A DNA stretch of 41,565 bases from Nemertoderma westbladi. Taxonomy: Eukaryota > Xenacoelomorpha > Nemertodermatida > Nemertodermatidae. The translations under genes were made by a program, and so were the position numbers. Of this stretch, positions 30,501 through 41,016 are shown in pieces. Numbering within the stretch: the stretch's first letter is position 1; each line of letters starts with the position of its first letter. Location of the stretch: contig JAUCBJ010006081.1 of NCBI GenBank assembly GCA_032718475.1, positions 1 to 41,565 of the forward strand, written 5' to 3'. The notes beneath the pieces were generated by a model, which made no database searches, was not told the origin of the DNA, and worked only from the letters and a program-made list of their open reading frames with translations.

Positions 30501-33118
30501 TGATATTTACATATAAACTGCCTCTACTAGTAAGACGATATTTACATATAAACTGCCTCTACTAGTAAGATGATATTTACATATAAACTGCCTTTACTAG
30601 TAAGATGATATTTACCTATAAACTGCATCTACTAGTAAGATGATATTTACATATAAACTGCCTCTACTAGTAAGATGATATTTACATATAAACTGCCTTT
30701 ACTAGTAAGATGATATTTACCTATAAACTGCCTCTACTAGTAAGATGATATTTACATATAAACTGCCTCTACTAGTAAGATGATATTTACATATAAACTG
30801 CCTTTACTAGTAAGATGATATTTACCTATAAACTGCATCTACTAGTAAGATGATATTTACATATAAACTGCCTCTACTAGTAAGATGATATTTACATATA
30901 AACTGCCTTTACTAGTAAGATGATATTTACCTATAAACTGCCTTTACTAGTAAGATGATATTTACATATAAACTGCCTCTACTAGTAAGATGATATTTAC
31001 ATATAAACTGCCTTTACTAGTAAGATGATATTTACCTATAAACTGCCTCTACTAGTAAGATGATATTTACATATAAACTGCCTCTACTAGTAAGATGATA
31101 TTTACATATAAACTGCCTCTACTAGTAAGATGATATTTACATATAAACTGCCTTTACTAGTAAGATGATATTTACCTATAAACTGCATCTACTAGTAAGA
31201 TGATATTTACATATAAACTGCCTCTACTAGTAAGATGATATTTACATATAAACTGCCTTTACTAGTAAGATGATATTTACCTATAAACTGCATCTACTAG
31301 TAAGATGATATTTACATATAAACTGCCTCTACTAGTAAGATGATATTTACATATAAACTGCCTCTACTAGTAAGATGATATTTTCATATAAACTGCCTCT
31401 ACTAGTAAGATGATATTTACATATAAACTGCCTCTACTAGTAAGATGATATTTACATATAAACTGCCTCTACTAGTAAGATGATATTTTCAAATAAACTG
31501 CCTCTACTAGTAAGATGATATTTACATATAAACTGCCTCTACTAGTAAGATGATATTTACATATAAACTGCCTTTACTAGTAAGATGATATTTACCTATA
31601 AACTGCATCTACTAGTAAGATGATATTTACATATAAACTGCCTCTACTAGTAAGATGATATTTACATATAAACTGCCTTTACTAGTAAGATGATATTTAC
31701 CTATAAACTGCATCTACTAGTAAGATGATATTTACATATAAACTGCCTCTACTAGTAAGACGATATTTACATATAAACTGCCTCTACTAGTAAGATGATA
31801 TTTACATATAAACTGCCTTTACTAGTAAGATGATATTTACCTATAAACTGCATCTACTAGTAAGATGATATTTACATATAAACTGCCTCTACTAGTAAGA
31901 TGATATTTACATATAAACTGCCTTTACTAGTAAGATGATATTTACCTATAAACTGCCTCTACTAGTAAGATGATATTTACATATAAACTGCCTCTACTAG
32001 TAAGATGATATTTACATATAAACTGCCTTTACTAGTAAGATGATATTTACCTATAAACTGCATCTACTAGTAAGATGATATTTACATATAAACTGCCTCT
32101 ACTAGTAAGATGATATTTACATATAAACTGCCTTTACTAGTAAGATGATATTTACCTATAAACTGCATCTACTAGTAAGATGATATTTACATATAAACTG
32201 CCTCTACTAGTAAGATGATATTTTCAAATAAACTGCCTCTACTAGTAAGACGATATTTACATATAAACTGCCTCTACTAGTAAGATGATATTTACATATA
32301 AACTGCCTCTACTAGTAAGATGATATTTACATATAAACTGCCTCTACTAGTAAGATGATATTTACATATAAACTGCCTTTACTAGTAAGATGATATTTAC
32401 CTATAAACTGCATCTACTAGTAAGATGATATTTACATATAAACTGCCTCTACTAGTAAGATGATATTTACATATAAACTGCCTTTACTAGTAAGATGATA
32501 TTTACATATAAACTGCATCTACTAGTAAGATGATATTTACATATAAACTGCCTCTACTAGTAAGACGATATTTACATATAAACTGCCTTTACTAGTAAGA
32601 TGATATTTACCTATAAACTGCATCTACTAGTAAGATGATATTTACCTATAAACTGCATCTACTAGTAAGATGATATTTACATATAAACTGCCTCTACTAG
32701 TAAGACGATATTTACATATAAACTGCCTCTACTAGTAAGATGATATTTACATATAAACTGCCTTTACAAGTAAGATGATATTTACCTATAAACTGCATCT
32801 ACTAGTAAGATGATATTTACATATAAACTGCCTCTACTAGTAAGATGATATTTACATATAAACTGCCTTTACTAGTAAGATGATATTTACATATAAACTG
32901 CCTCTACTAGTAAGATGATATTTACATATAAACTGCCTCTACTAGTAAGATGATATTTACATATAAACTGCCTCTACTAGTAAGATGATATTTACATATA
33001 AACTGCCTCTACTAGTAAGATGATATTTACATATAAACTGCCTCTACTAGTAAGATGATATTTACATATAAACTGCCTCTACTAGTAAGATGATATTTAC
33101 ATATAAACTGCCTCTACT
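24563..33118. repeat. 35-bp AT-rich tandem array, about 244 units
   Basis: Head-to-tail 35-bp units start TTTACATATAAACTGCCTCT and continue ACTAGTAAGATGATA. Three main unit types exist: A (ACATATA...CCTCT), B (ACATATA...CCTTT) and C (ACCTATA...CATCT). B is usually followed by C and then A, giving a 105-bp trimeric order over much of the array. Minor variants include AAGACGATA, AAGAGGATA, TTTTCAAATAAACTG and a 10-11-bp ACATATAA insertion. A block of about 1 kb recurs (AAGAGG at 25136 and 26131; TTTTCAAATA at 25540, 25680 and 26641). There are stops in every plus frame, so no open frame is produced. Confidence 0.97.
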
Positions 33119-33439
33119 CATTGCCAAAACCCACCCTGCCATCCCGATGCTCAAAGCCAGCTGGTAACTGCCATCTTATGGATAATCAGCCTTTCAGAAC
33201 CTTGTTATATGGTAACCTTCTGGTTTGGACAGACATCGTGGCTAATTACCCACTTTCCTACACTTGATTATCAAGGATTCTGGGCGTGATATATATCGCC
33301 TAACTTATATATAACTTACATATTCTACGGCTGACTCGGTGATTTGGGACGCTTTGCTTCTGTGTCTGTCGGATTTGGATCATACTGCATTGTCCCACAT
33401 TGCAGTTTCAGATCGTCTCATTCATATTGGAAAATTTCG
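33119..33439. other. unique sequence, no gene recognised
   Basis: Non-repetitive sequence after the array, starting ATTGCCAAAACCCACCC. No open frame with a recognisable domain. Its last part (33310-33440) probably belongs to the body of the SINE-like element read on the minus strand. Confidence 0.4.
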
Positions 33440-33540
33440 ATTGGGTCGTAGAGAAAAGGGATTAGCGAAAAGTCGGGCTCTTTTATGGGGCTCGAACTCA
33501 CGACCTTACGGTCAGTAGACCGACGCTGTGACATCCTGTG
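33310..33540 (-). mobile_element. second tRNA-derived SINE-like element
   Basis: The minus strand carries a tRNA-like head at about 33488-33537: A box TGTCACAGCGTCGG, then a GGTCGTGAGTTCGAGCCCC block holding a B box (GAGTTCGAGCC). The body continues through AAAAGAGCCCGACTTTTCGC towards 33310. The head differs from that of the intron D element, so it is a different family or a diverged copy. The 3' end is not defined. Confidence 0.6.
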
Positions 33541-34105
33541 TAAATACTAAACGAACAATTCCTGTGTATGAAATCTCGAGCCAAACCCCACAGATAACAA
33601 TGTCAACCATTTCCAACATTATTAGATAATTCATAGTTTCAGAACTTTCTACCTGACGACCTGCACTTGAATATTAATTTGTAATGGCTGGTTTCGCCGA
33701 GAAACCATAGGTGCCAGTAGCACTATACGTATGTATATGTAGACTCTTCAAGGAATATTTTGGCATTGTCATCTTCTGGCATCTGCGATATAGAATATAA
33801 CAAACTGCCCCCAGTAGAAGACTACATTGCTTTAATTGTAAAGAAATTTTGAAATTGATAATTTTACAGGTATTTAACCTTCTTGGAGTTTGTTGGTGGT
33901 AGCGCCTAACTACTTGATGCCAATAATGACTACTGTATCAAAGTTAATGAAATCTGATTCTAGTAGTGGTAGTGAAGAAACATAATAATAGGCATAGCAT
34001 TTCATATAGTTACACTACGGTTCATATTAATTAATATAAAATAATATGTGTATTTATTGTGTTCATTCTCATTTCGGAAATTTCTTGTTGGAGGCCAACT
34101 GGCCT
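33541..34105. other. unique AT-rich sequence, no gene recognised
   Basis: No domain-bearing open frame. A pyrimidine/AG junction (AATTTTACAG at about 33860-33869) is followed by only a short open stretch, so I do not call an exon. Confidence 0.4.
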
Positions 34106-34106
34106 T

Positions 34107-34257
34107 CACCACGCATATTTTGCCCGTTTGCCGCTTTAAGCCACCCGTAGTTTGCCGCCTTCCACCACGCATGTGTTTTGCCGCCTTACGCCACACGTAG
34201 TTTGCCGCGCCTTTCACCGCGCATATTTTACCGCCATTCGCCAATCATAGTTTACCC
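34107..34257. repeat. degenerate GTAGTTTGCCGCC minisatellite
   Basis: About five imperfect units of roughly 27-31 bp built on GTAGTTTGCCGCC and TTCACCACGCATATTTTGCC. Copies differ by several substitutions and small indels. Open frames across it are incidental. Confidence 0.7.
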
Positions 34258-34336
34258 CCCTGGCAAAACAATTACATGTTACATTAACTAGACATTTACC
34301 GTTTTCAGTGATACTTGGTCATTACCACTATAAGTC

Positions 34337-34565
34337 GGGATCCTAACTTATTAATTCAGGATCCCGACTTATTATCTCAGGATCCCGACTTATTATCTCA
34401 GGATCCCGACTTATTATCTCAGGATCCGACTTATTATCTCAGGATCTCGACTTATTATCTCAGGATCTCGACTTATTATCTCAGGATCCCGACTCATTAT
34501 CTCAGGATCCCGACTTATTATCTCAGGATCCCGACTCATTATCTCAGGATCCCGACTTATTATGT
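34337..34565. repeat. 21-bp tandem repeat with BamHI motif, about 11 copies
   Basis: Units GGATCCCGACTTATTATCTC plus A repeat from about 34358 to 34565, with variants GGATCTCGAC and GGATCCGAC (one-base loss). The leftmost unit is inverted: 34330-34344 is an exact 15-base reverse complement of 34358-34372, forming a hairpin with a 13-base loop. The seven-codon period makes an apparent repetitive open frame, which I do not treat as a gene. Confidence 0.9.
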
Positions 34566-34875
34566 GGGGAAAAAATTGCGAAATGTCCCTTTAGGTGCTC
34601 CGTAGGTACCGGGGAGTTATTTGTTAATTTATAATAGTATTTAGAAATACTATTTAACAGTGTTTACTCCAATAACTACTCTAGCCAGTGTATTTTGCTT
34701 CTTTGCTTACAATAACTTTCCAAAGAATCCATACCCAAATATAATCGAAATCGGAGTATTTCATTCATCATTACATACCGGTACACACGAAGGTGACGGA
34801 CAGACGGTAGTTTTTATTCCCAGTTTATATAAAGCAAACTTATTATCTAATTTATTGTATACTGTAGGCCTAACT

Positions 34876-35155
34876 AACATATACCGGTACTGTAGTAACT
34901 AACATATACCGGTACTGTAGTAACTAACATATACCGGTACTGTAGTAACTAACATATACCGGTACTGTAGTAACTAACATATACCGGTACTGTAGTAACT
35001 AACATATACCGGTACTGTAGTAACTAACATATACCGGTACTGTAGTAACTAACATATACCGGTACTGTAGTAACTAACATATACCGGTACTGTAGTAACT
35101 AACATATACCGGTACTGTAGTAACTAACATACATGTATACCGGTACTGTAGTAAC
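34876..35155. repeat. 25-bp tandem repeat, about 11 copies
   Basis: Units CTAACATATACCGGTACTGT plus AGTAA are nearly identical through about 35130. The last unit carries an extra ACATGT. Each unit contains the palindrome TACCGGTA, which is also enriched near 40000-40450. Confidence 0.93.
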
Positions 35156-35212
35156 TAAAATAATATAATTATTATTCTGCTTTAACGTTTTTGTATATGT
35201 TGTAAATTCACC

Positions 35213-35565
35213 ATGGATATACAAGGTAAGTTATACTTTCTTTTGGGTCTTTTGAGTTATTATGCCTGTAATTTCGTAGTATAATACTGTATTACTTGTT
35301 TTTACTTCACATTCAAGTTTGTTGTTATAGATGGAGGCCTTGAAGGCCATTTTGACAGCAGATTAGTATTTTATAATTTTTGGGATAAAAATAATATAAT
35401 AATTTTAATAAAATGAAAATGAAAAGAAGATAGAAAAATCGGGGGAACGGGGAAGAATGGAGCAGGAAGTCTATATCAAAATCAATTCGATGGCGCAGAT
35501 GGATGGAAGAAGTCGATGAGAGAGAGGAAAATAAACTTGCTGACTTGAACCGATTCTATTTCTAA
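35213..35565 (+). other. possible small spliced exons, uncertain
   Basis: CACCATGG at 35210-35217 is a good Kozak context. Codons ATG GAT ATA CAA G run straight into a consensus donor G|GTAAGT at 35226. A possible acceptor GTTGTTATAG ends at 35330. The joined frame gives only about 27 residues, then TGA. Separately, a 43-codon open stretch at 35434-35562 reads WRRWMEEVDEREENKLADLN and ends FYF-TAA, resembling a protein C-terminus. It is not linked in frame to the first part. I do not recognise either. Confidence 0.25.
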
Positions 35566-35635
35566 TGAATCTCGCGATTTTATTTGCTGTAGTTAAACAG
35601 CATTTATTTGTTATTATGTAATTAAGTTATTACTG

Positions 35636-35815
35636 TGTTTAAATAAATAAATAATAATGATAAATAAATAAATTAGTGTAATATTAAAGATATTTCCATA
35701 TTATGAATTTAAATAAAATAAAACATTTTTTTTTTAATTTTTGAAAAAAAATAAAAAAAAGTGTGAAAAATTTTGAATTTTTGAAATTTTGATATTTCAA
35801 AAAATTTCATGAAAC
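35636..35815. repeat. A/T-rich low-complexity stretch
   Basis: TAAATAAATAAATAATAATG runs, then long A and T homopolymer mixtures (TTTTTTTTTAATTTTTGAAAA). Apart from possible 3'-end signals for the upstream coding-like stretch, nothing functional is visible. Confidence 0.7.
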
Positions 35816-36447
35816 CCGACTGAAATATCGAGCACAAACTTTCCAGGCAGATTAATTTGAAAAATTATTTTCAATTATCAAACAACTTTGGTGGGCAGGT
35901 AACAATTGCAAGAGCACAACTTTTCGCTCAAAAATTTATATGTTCAATTTTTCAGCACAGACGATTACTCATCGGAGATGGTGTTAATAAAAGTATTTCC
36001 GGAAGGGATAATGATCTCCTTTACCCGCTTTCACCGTTCTTCCTTCCAGAAAATTATCTATTAAAATCCGTCGAAATCTCAAAAGCGACGAACCAGACCT
36101 AAGTAAGGTCCCTTTCTAGGAATACCGCCACATTAATATAAAATATCCGGTGGCGTTACCATTTTCCCGGATTATGAGTTTTGTTTGCTATTGTAATTAT
36201 ATCGATTCCAGATCAAGAAAAAACAGAACCGAACAAAATTCACCACAAGATTGTACTGCTTTTGCAGCCCTTCGGGGGGGTTGTTGGTATGTGTTACCCG
36301 GGACAGTTGCCATGACAGCACCTGTTATAGTTTTCTTTTGTTTGTGATGATTTAACCGACATGTTATGCTAAAACTTCAGTCGTAGAATATTTATCAGTC
36401 AAATGTGAAACATACGGAAAATGATGCGTGAACACGGAACGTGATAC
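35816..36447. other. no gene recognised
   Basis: Two short open stretches (35857-36102, 36150-36347) lack recognisable domains, splice support or repeat structure. I leave them uncalled. Confidence 0.4.
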
Positions 36448-36690
36448 ATAAAATTATCTAGAGCTCTCTAGATAATTATTAAGGGCGCTCTAGATAATTA
36501 TTAAGGGCGCTCTAGATAATTATTAAGAGCGCTCTAGATAATTATTAAGAGCGCTCTAGTTAATTAATTATTAAGCGCGCTCTAGATAATTATTAAGATC
36601 GCTCTAGATAATTAATTATTAAGAGCGTTCTGGCTAATAATTAGCTAGAGCGCTCTAGAAATTATTAAGAGCGCTCTATACTTAAATTTT
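36448..36690. repeat. 22-bp palindrome-rich tandem repeat, about 10 copies
   Basis: Units CTCTAGATAATTATTAAGAG plus CG, with variants (GGGCG, GATCG, an extra TTAA). Junctions read AGAGCGCTCT, a perfect 10-base palindrome, and unit cores AATTATT are near-symmetric. The array therefore has high cruciform potential. Confidence 0.85.
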
Positions 36691-36699
36691 TTTAAATGT

Positions 36700-36869
36700 C
36701 TCTTCTTAGTGGCTCGTAAAAAAAAAAAAGCAAACAGTCGGCCGAAGCCGGAGGCGACCCGAAGGCTCCTCTTTCGATAGCTGCTACCCGAGGGTAGGGC
36801 TAGGGCGCTACTCCTATCCCTAGATTTGCTCCCAGTTATTTAACTGGTACTCTTCTTAGTGGCTCGTAA
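36700..36869 (-). ncRNA. structured 130-bp insert flanked by 20-bp direct repeats; Pol III-type RNA candidate
   Basis: CTCTTCTTAGTGGCTCGTAA occurs exactly at 36700-36719 and 36850-36869, like a target-site duplication. Read on the minus strand, the insert has a chain of hairpins: CCAGTT/AACTGG (36832-36847), CTAGGG/CCCTAG (36800-36823), CTACCC/GGGTAG (36784-36797) and CGGC-TTCG-GCCG (36739-36750). There is a second CTTCGG loop near 36760. It ends in a T run (A12 at 36718-36729 on plus), as a Pol III terminator would. No canonical A/B boxes are obvious. It may be a small retroposed structural RNA or SINE of unknown family. Confidence 0.4.
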
Positions 36870-36885
36870 CCTCATCTTAATCTCA

Positions 36886-36961
36886 CCTAACCTAACCTAA
36901 CCTAACCTAACCTAACTAACCTAACCTAACCTAACCTAACCTAACCTAACCTAACCTAACC
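36886..36961. repeat. (CCTAA)n telomere-like pentamer tract
   Basis: About 15 copies of CCTAA (TTAGG on minus) with one shortened unit at about 36916. TTAGG is the arthropod telomere unit; most other animals use TTAGGG. The tract is short, internal and flanked by unique sequence, so it is a microsatellite or interstitial tract, not a chromosome end. Confidence 0.85.
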
Positions 36962-38404
36962 TCATCGTTATTACAGTATTATTGATTTTAGTTGGTCATA
37001 AATCAACATCTCTACACTATCAGAGATATCAGTATATAATTGCGTTAATACAAATATTATAAGTTTATCTTATCTTAGGTTGCCAACCAGCCAACGCCTT
37101 GTTACTAAAGAGCTATAAGAGTATTCAATAGCCTCCCCTTCCTTATTCATACATTATTAATACAAGGCATTTAACAAACGCTATAATTTTATTGGTCACT
37201 AGAACAATTGCTTTTTCCACTACCTAAATTTTTGTCACTAAAATATATATATTCCTCCACAAATTATATTAATTAACTAAAATGTATTTTTTTATTACCA
37301 AAAATAAAACTGTATCCTTTCCTATTCTTCTATTTACTTTCGTTTTGGTCTATTGTAGTGATAATTAATAGATTTTAGAGTGATGATTAATATATTTAGA
37401 GGAATAAACTGAATTTTAGTCATTTTTAAAATTTAGAGAAATTTATTATTTTGTAGGTCGATAGAGACTTTTTCAAATAATTATATATTCAATATTCTCA
37501 CACACAGTTCATGATATTTTATCTTGTCCGCTTAGCGATAATCGCATGGGGTTTCCGAACATAATATCACATTTTCGGGTGTTAGTGTGTGATGAAGGGA
37601 ATTCTAAGAAGACAAACAACCAAACCAGTGCCCGTGCGGTGGCATCTCAACACTATGCTGTGCTCCTATTGCTAAAATATATAGATTAGTGGGTTATATT
37701 TGAAGTATTCTTGTCAGGCCAAGCCAGGATTCAGCCAGTCAGCTCCAAATCGAAGAAACTAAGCCGACTAAGGAACAAGGAACAGCAGCTGTAGGCTGGT
37801 AGGGGGAATATCTCCCGCTCAGTGTACAACAATGATATAGTCCAACCCAGATGTACTTTTATGAGGTGAATGTATGTAGTGAATGACAGGCGGTTGGCAC
37901 TCCATTGGTTAACTAACACCCAATACTGCTTACTCCTGACTGGCTGGTTTGTACTGTGGACATTTAGTTAGGAGAGAGAGAATGAGCTAAGGCAGCCACG
38001 GAAGATCAATGCAGCCTACATTATCTGAAGATTTAGATTGGTGCCCCTAGTTAAATACAGAAAATGAATGAGTAGGGATTATTGTGTATATCATTTTAAT
38101 ATGTTATATTTTAGTGCTGTATTTGTATTATGTTTTGTACTTTTGTTTACCAGTTTACGGTGGTGTGGTACTATTTAACATCAATCAATAGCATGACCAA
38201 GGACTATATACTACATAGCCCATACTGTAATACTATTACTGTCTCTGTTTATGTCAGTTTATCGACTGCACTGTAATAGGCCTATTATTAAAACTTGCAT
38301 AATTTTTAGGATGCATTTTATTAATATTACTGTAATATTCTGTATTACTGTAATATTCTGTACTACAGACTCCAGTGTAGGCAGGGGCCAATTTGGACAA
38401 AATC

Positions 38405-38406
<2 letters not shown>
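36962..38406. other. unique AT-rich sequence, no gene recognised
   Basis: No long open frame with a domain and no tRNA or rRNA signature. GTAATATTCTGTATTACT is repeated twice just before the poly-G tract (38331-38361). Confidence 0.4.
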
Positions 38407-38454
<48 letters not shown>

Positions 38455-38458
38455 GGGG
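38407..38458. repeat. poly-G tract (G47 then TGGGG)
   Basis: An uninterrupted run of 47 G (38407-38453), followed by T and four more G. Such runs are hard to sequence, so the exact length is uncertain. The open frames encoding poly-Gly or poly-Pro through it are artefacts. Confidence 0.9.
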
Positions 38459-38539
38459 AAATTCACCGAGTAGAATATTTAATTTTGCCGAGAAAAAATA
38501 TAAGTCAGATTGATTGATTGATATTGCCAATTAATAGGA

Positions 38540-38905
38540 ACTACTCTTTATCACATATTTAAACTACTCTTACAAATTTTATAACATATTTAATTCTACT
38601 CTTACAAGTTTCAGAGTTTATCACATATTTAATCTACTCTTACAAATTTATCACATATTTAATCTACTCTTACAAGTGTTTATCACATATTTAAACTACA
38701 CTTACAAGTTTTATCACATATTTAATCTACTCTTACAAATTTATCACATATTTAAACTACTCTTACAAGTTTTATCACATATTTAAACTACACTTACAAG
38801 TTTTATCACATATTTAATCTACTCTTACAAATTTATCACATATTTTAAACTACTCTTACAAGTTTTATCACATATTTAAACTACTCTTACAAGTTTTATC
38901 ACAAT
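38540..38905. repeat. about 31-bp AT-rich tandem repeat, 12 copies
   Basis: Units TTTATCACATATTTAAACTA plus CTCTTACAAGT vary in length by 1-3 bases. Two alternating types (TTTAATCT...CAAAT and TTTAAACT...CAAGTT) suggest a partial dimeric order. The first copies are more diverged. Confidence 0.88.
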
Positions 38906-39333
38906 ATATTTCGTGGGGGATATTGATATATAAAAATTAAAAATTCATGGTTTATGTTTAGAGAATAGTTTGCCAATGGCACTGGCAAGCCCTGTAATGC
39001 ATAACAGAACAGGACAGGAGGACTAAAAGGGTGTAGGCCTAAGTCTTGCACAGCTTACAGTATCTGCACTCAAATCAGACTAATAATTTTAAATAGAATA
39101 ATGCGAGGTCAGCGAGCAAAGAAAATTTTTCAATAATTTTCTTCACACAATGGTAATTACAACAATAGAAAATGAGAGCTTAGCGATTGGAAATTGTGAT
39201 TTGGGTTGAAAGGTCAGACAGCGGCAACGGTTTATGTTTATGTTATAAATTTTTGTTAATAGGATATTCAACAGTAGGCCTAGGCATATTATTGGTTCAC
39301 GGTCTTTGACATAAGTGACCATTATTACCGTAA
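38906..39333. other. unique sequence, no gene recognised
   Basis: AT-rich, non-coding. Contains TAGGCCTA words but no array. Confidence 0.4.
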
Positions 39334-39380
39334 TGTGTGTGTGTGTGTGTGTTAGTGTGTGTGTGTGTGTGTGTGTGTGT
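39334..39380. repeat. (TG)n microsatellite
   Basis: Alternating TG over 47 bases with one TTAG interruption at about 39352-39355. It directly precedes a segment resembling the microsatellite-headed interspersed repeat described in the findings. Confidence 0.93.
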
Positions 39381-39700
39381 CCAGAGCGATATCTCAGTTA
39401 TTTATTAATCAATCGAAATAAAATTTGGACAAAAGTTAGATATAGGGATGGCGAAGGCTCATACAAAAAATTGGGTGTCGAGATGGTATTTGTGCGATGT
39501 GAGCGCTATATTTGCGTGTTTTCGCATGGTTTAGGAAAAAGCTATCTTGTCATAGGGAATGCAATGAATGATTCTGATATTTGGCATGGAGGTACCTGAA
39601 TTATTTCTAAATCGATTAACGGAGGCCGATTTTTAAATTTGGACCTACATTATGACCTAATTGAAGATTTAATTAAGGTAATTAATTAGCATTAGCAATT
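39381..39700 (+). mobile_element. fragment of a microsatellite-headed interspersed repeat
   Basis: After the (TG)n head comes CCAGAGCGATATCTCAGTTA, then AATCGAAATAAAATTTGGAC, and later GATTAACGGAGGCCGATTTT. This resembles the head of the 1.5-kb element (ATAACTCGGCC ... CCAAACTTGGTACACA). No coding capacity is visible. The identification rests on resemblance only. Confidence 0.4.
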
Positions 39701-40460
39701 ACCAATACTGCAGTACCGGTACTGCAGTCCTGTAGGCCCTAGACTGCTAGTATTGTCTGATTGTCTGCCTGTAGTTCATCTGTACCGGTAGACAATCTTA
39801 GCACTATGCACTACCTGCTAGCATACTGGCATAGCAGCAAACTGGCAGTACCAAGTACTGGTACTTCTGACTGCATTGGACTGGCAGACTGGCATAGCAT
39901 TTCAGTTTATTATTATCCATCAGGTAGCAGGGTAGGCTATGCCTGGCTTATATATAATATTTCGCCATGTTCGCAGGCGACTTTGCACTAACTACAGGTA
40001 GGCCTATGCAGCTATGCTATGAGATTAACCGTCCAGTCGTTCAGATGCATATGGTACCGGTACCGGAACGGGTTACAGTTTAATCCTGCATTTGTCAATT
40101 ACGACAATACCGGTACGACTTTGAGTACCGCTGTACGGTACGTACCCTACCGTAGGCGGTAGACCTACGGTGCGATGGTAGCCAACCGGTAGGTGGTAGG
40201 CTTACCGTACCGGTATAAATGTTGGCGGATGGCGGGATGACGTCGTGTGGCGCGTAATTACTTACCGGTTGCCGGTAGACGCCTACCCAACTCGTAACTG
40301 GTGGTCGTGGTCGTGGTGGGATGAGCATGAGGTCGCCTACGATGGGAACAAGTGAAAAGGAAACATAGGCCTACCCGAACGAAAACGTACCGGTCAGCCG
40401 CCAGCCGGTACCCGAATACTGGGTACGTTTCGACAATGATGTATCGGTTATTATTATTGT
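39700..40460. other. palindrome-rich, CpG-bearing stretch
   Basis: Dense TACCGGTA, GGTACC and TAGGCCTA words, including a perfect 22-base palindrome at 39707-39728 centred on ACCGGT. 40060-40430 has more CpG than the surroundings, a TATAAA at 40214-40219 and TGACGTCG at about 40237. This could be promoter-like, but no downstream exon is recognisable, and short open frames here have no domain. Confidence 0.4.
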
Positions 40461-41016
40461 ACTGATTAAGTAGGAGGACCGTGAACCCTCCAGGCTTGCC
40501 AGCTTGTTAGCATTAGCACCGATAATCTTTACAAATTATAAACATTCAAACAATGCATTGAAAATATACGCTTAAAAGGCGAGTAGTAGATTTAGTGTCG
40601 CGCACACAAAACCTCAACTTTGTGTGTTAAAATCAGCATTATATACACTACACATAACAACGTCATGTTACACCGTCAAGAAAACAACAAAAAAATTAAA
40701 AATAACCTCATTTTAAGCATAGCAGGCCTTTGTTATAATGAGTCTGGTCTGGGTTTTTTGTTCAAACGGTGTGTTATACCGGTATAACTTAATGAATTGT
40801 CTTATACTACAGCCCACAATCGAATTTTCATATAGACAGTGATACTGTTACATACTATTTTGTTTATTGTAGTCCCTAAACCTATCATTTTGGGAATATC
40901 AATTTATTTATTCGCTGTTCGAAAAAATTCCGATTTCCCCATCCCGCATTGTGTTTTACCGACTTCTCAGACTCAATCGTCACGTTTTTTTTCTGACTTG
41001 GCTCAACATATCGTAT
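40461..41016. other. no gene recognised
   Basis: AT-rich sequence with no convincing open frame, repeat array or RNA signature. Confidence 0.4.

Noticed and set aside
6882-33118. CRISPR-like interpretation of the 48-bp and 35-bp arrays
   Set aside because: Units are contiguous, with no unique spacers and no cas genes, in an intron-containing eukaryotic context.
33860-33905. Possible exon after the TTTTACAG junction
   Set aside because: The open stretch ends within a few codons at TAG in the best frame, and no donor or domain follows.
34315-34605. Open frame of 7-residue repeats over the 21-bp array
   Set aside because: It is a product of a unit length divisible by three, and the frame changes inside the array at a one-base loss.
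36886-36961. Chromosome end at the (CCTAA)n tract
   Set aside because: The tract is only 76 bases and has non-telomeric sequence on both sides.
38254-38517. Poly-Gly and poly-Pro open frames
   Set aside because: They are translations of a homopolymer G tract.
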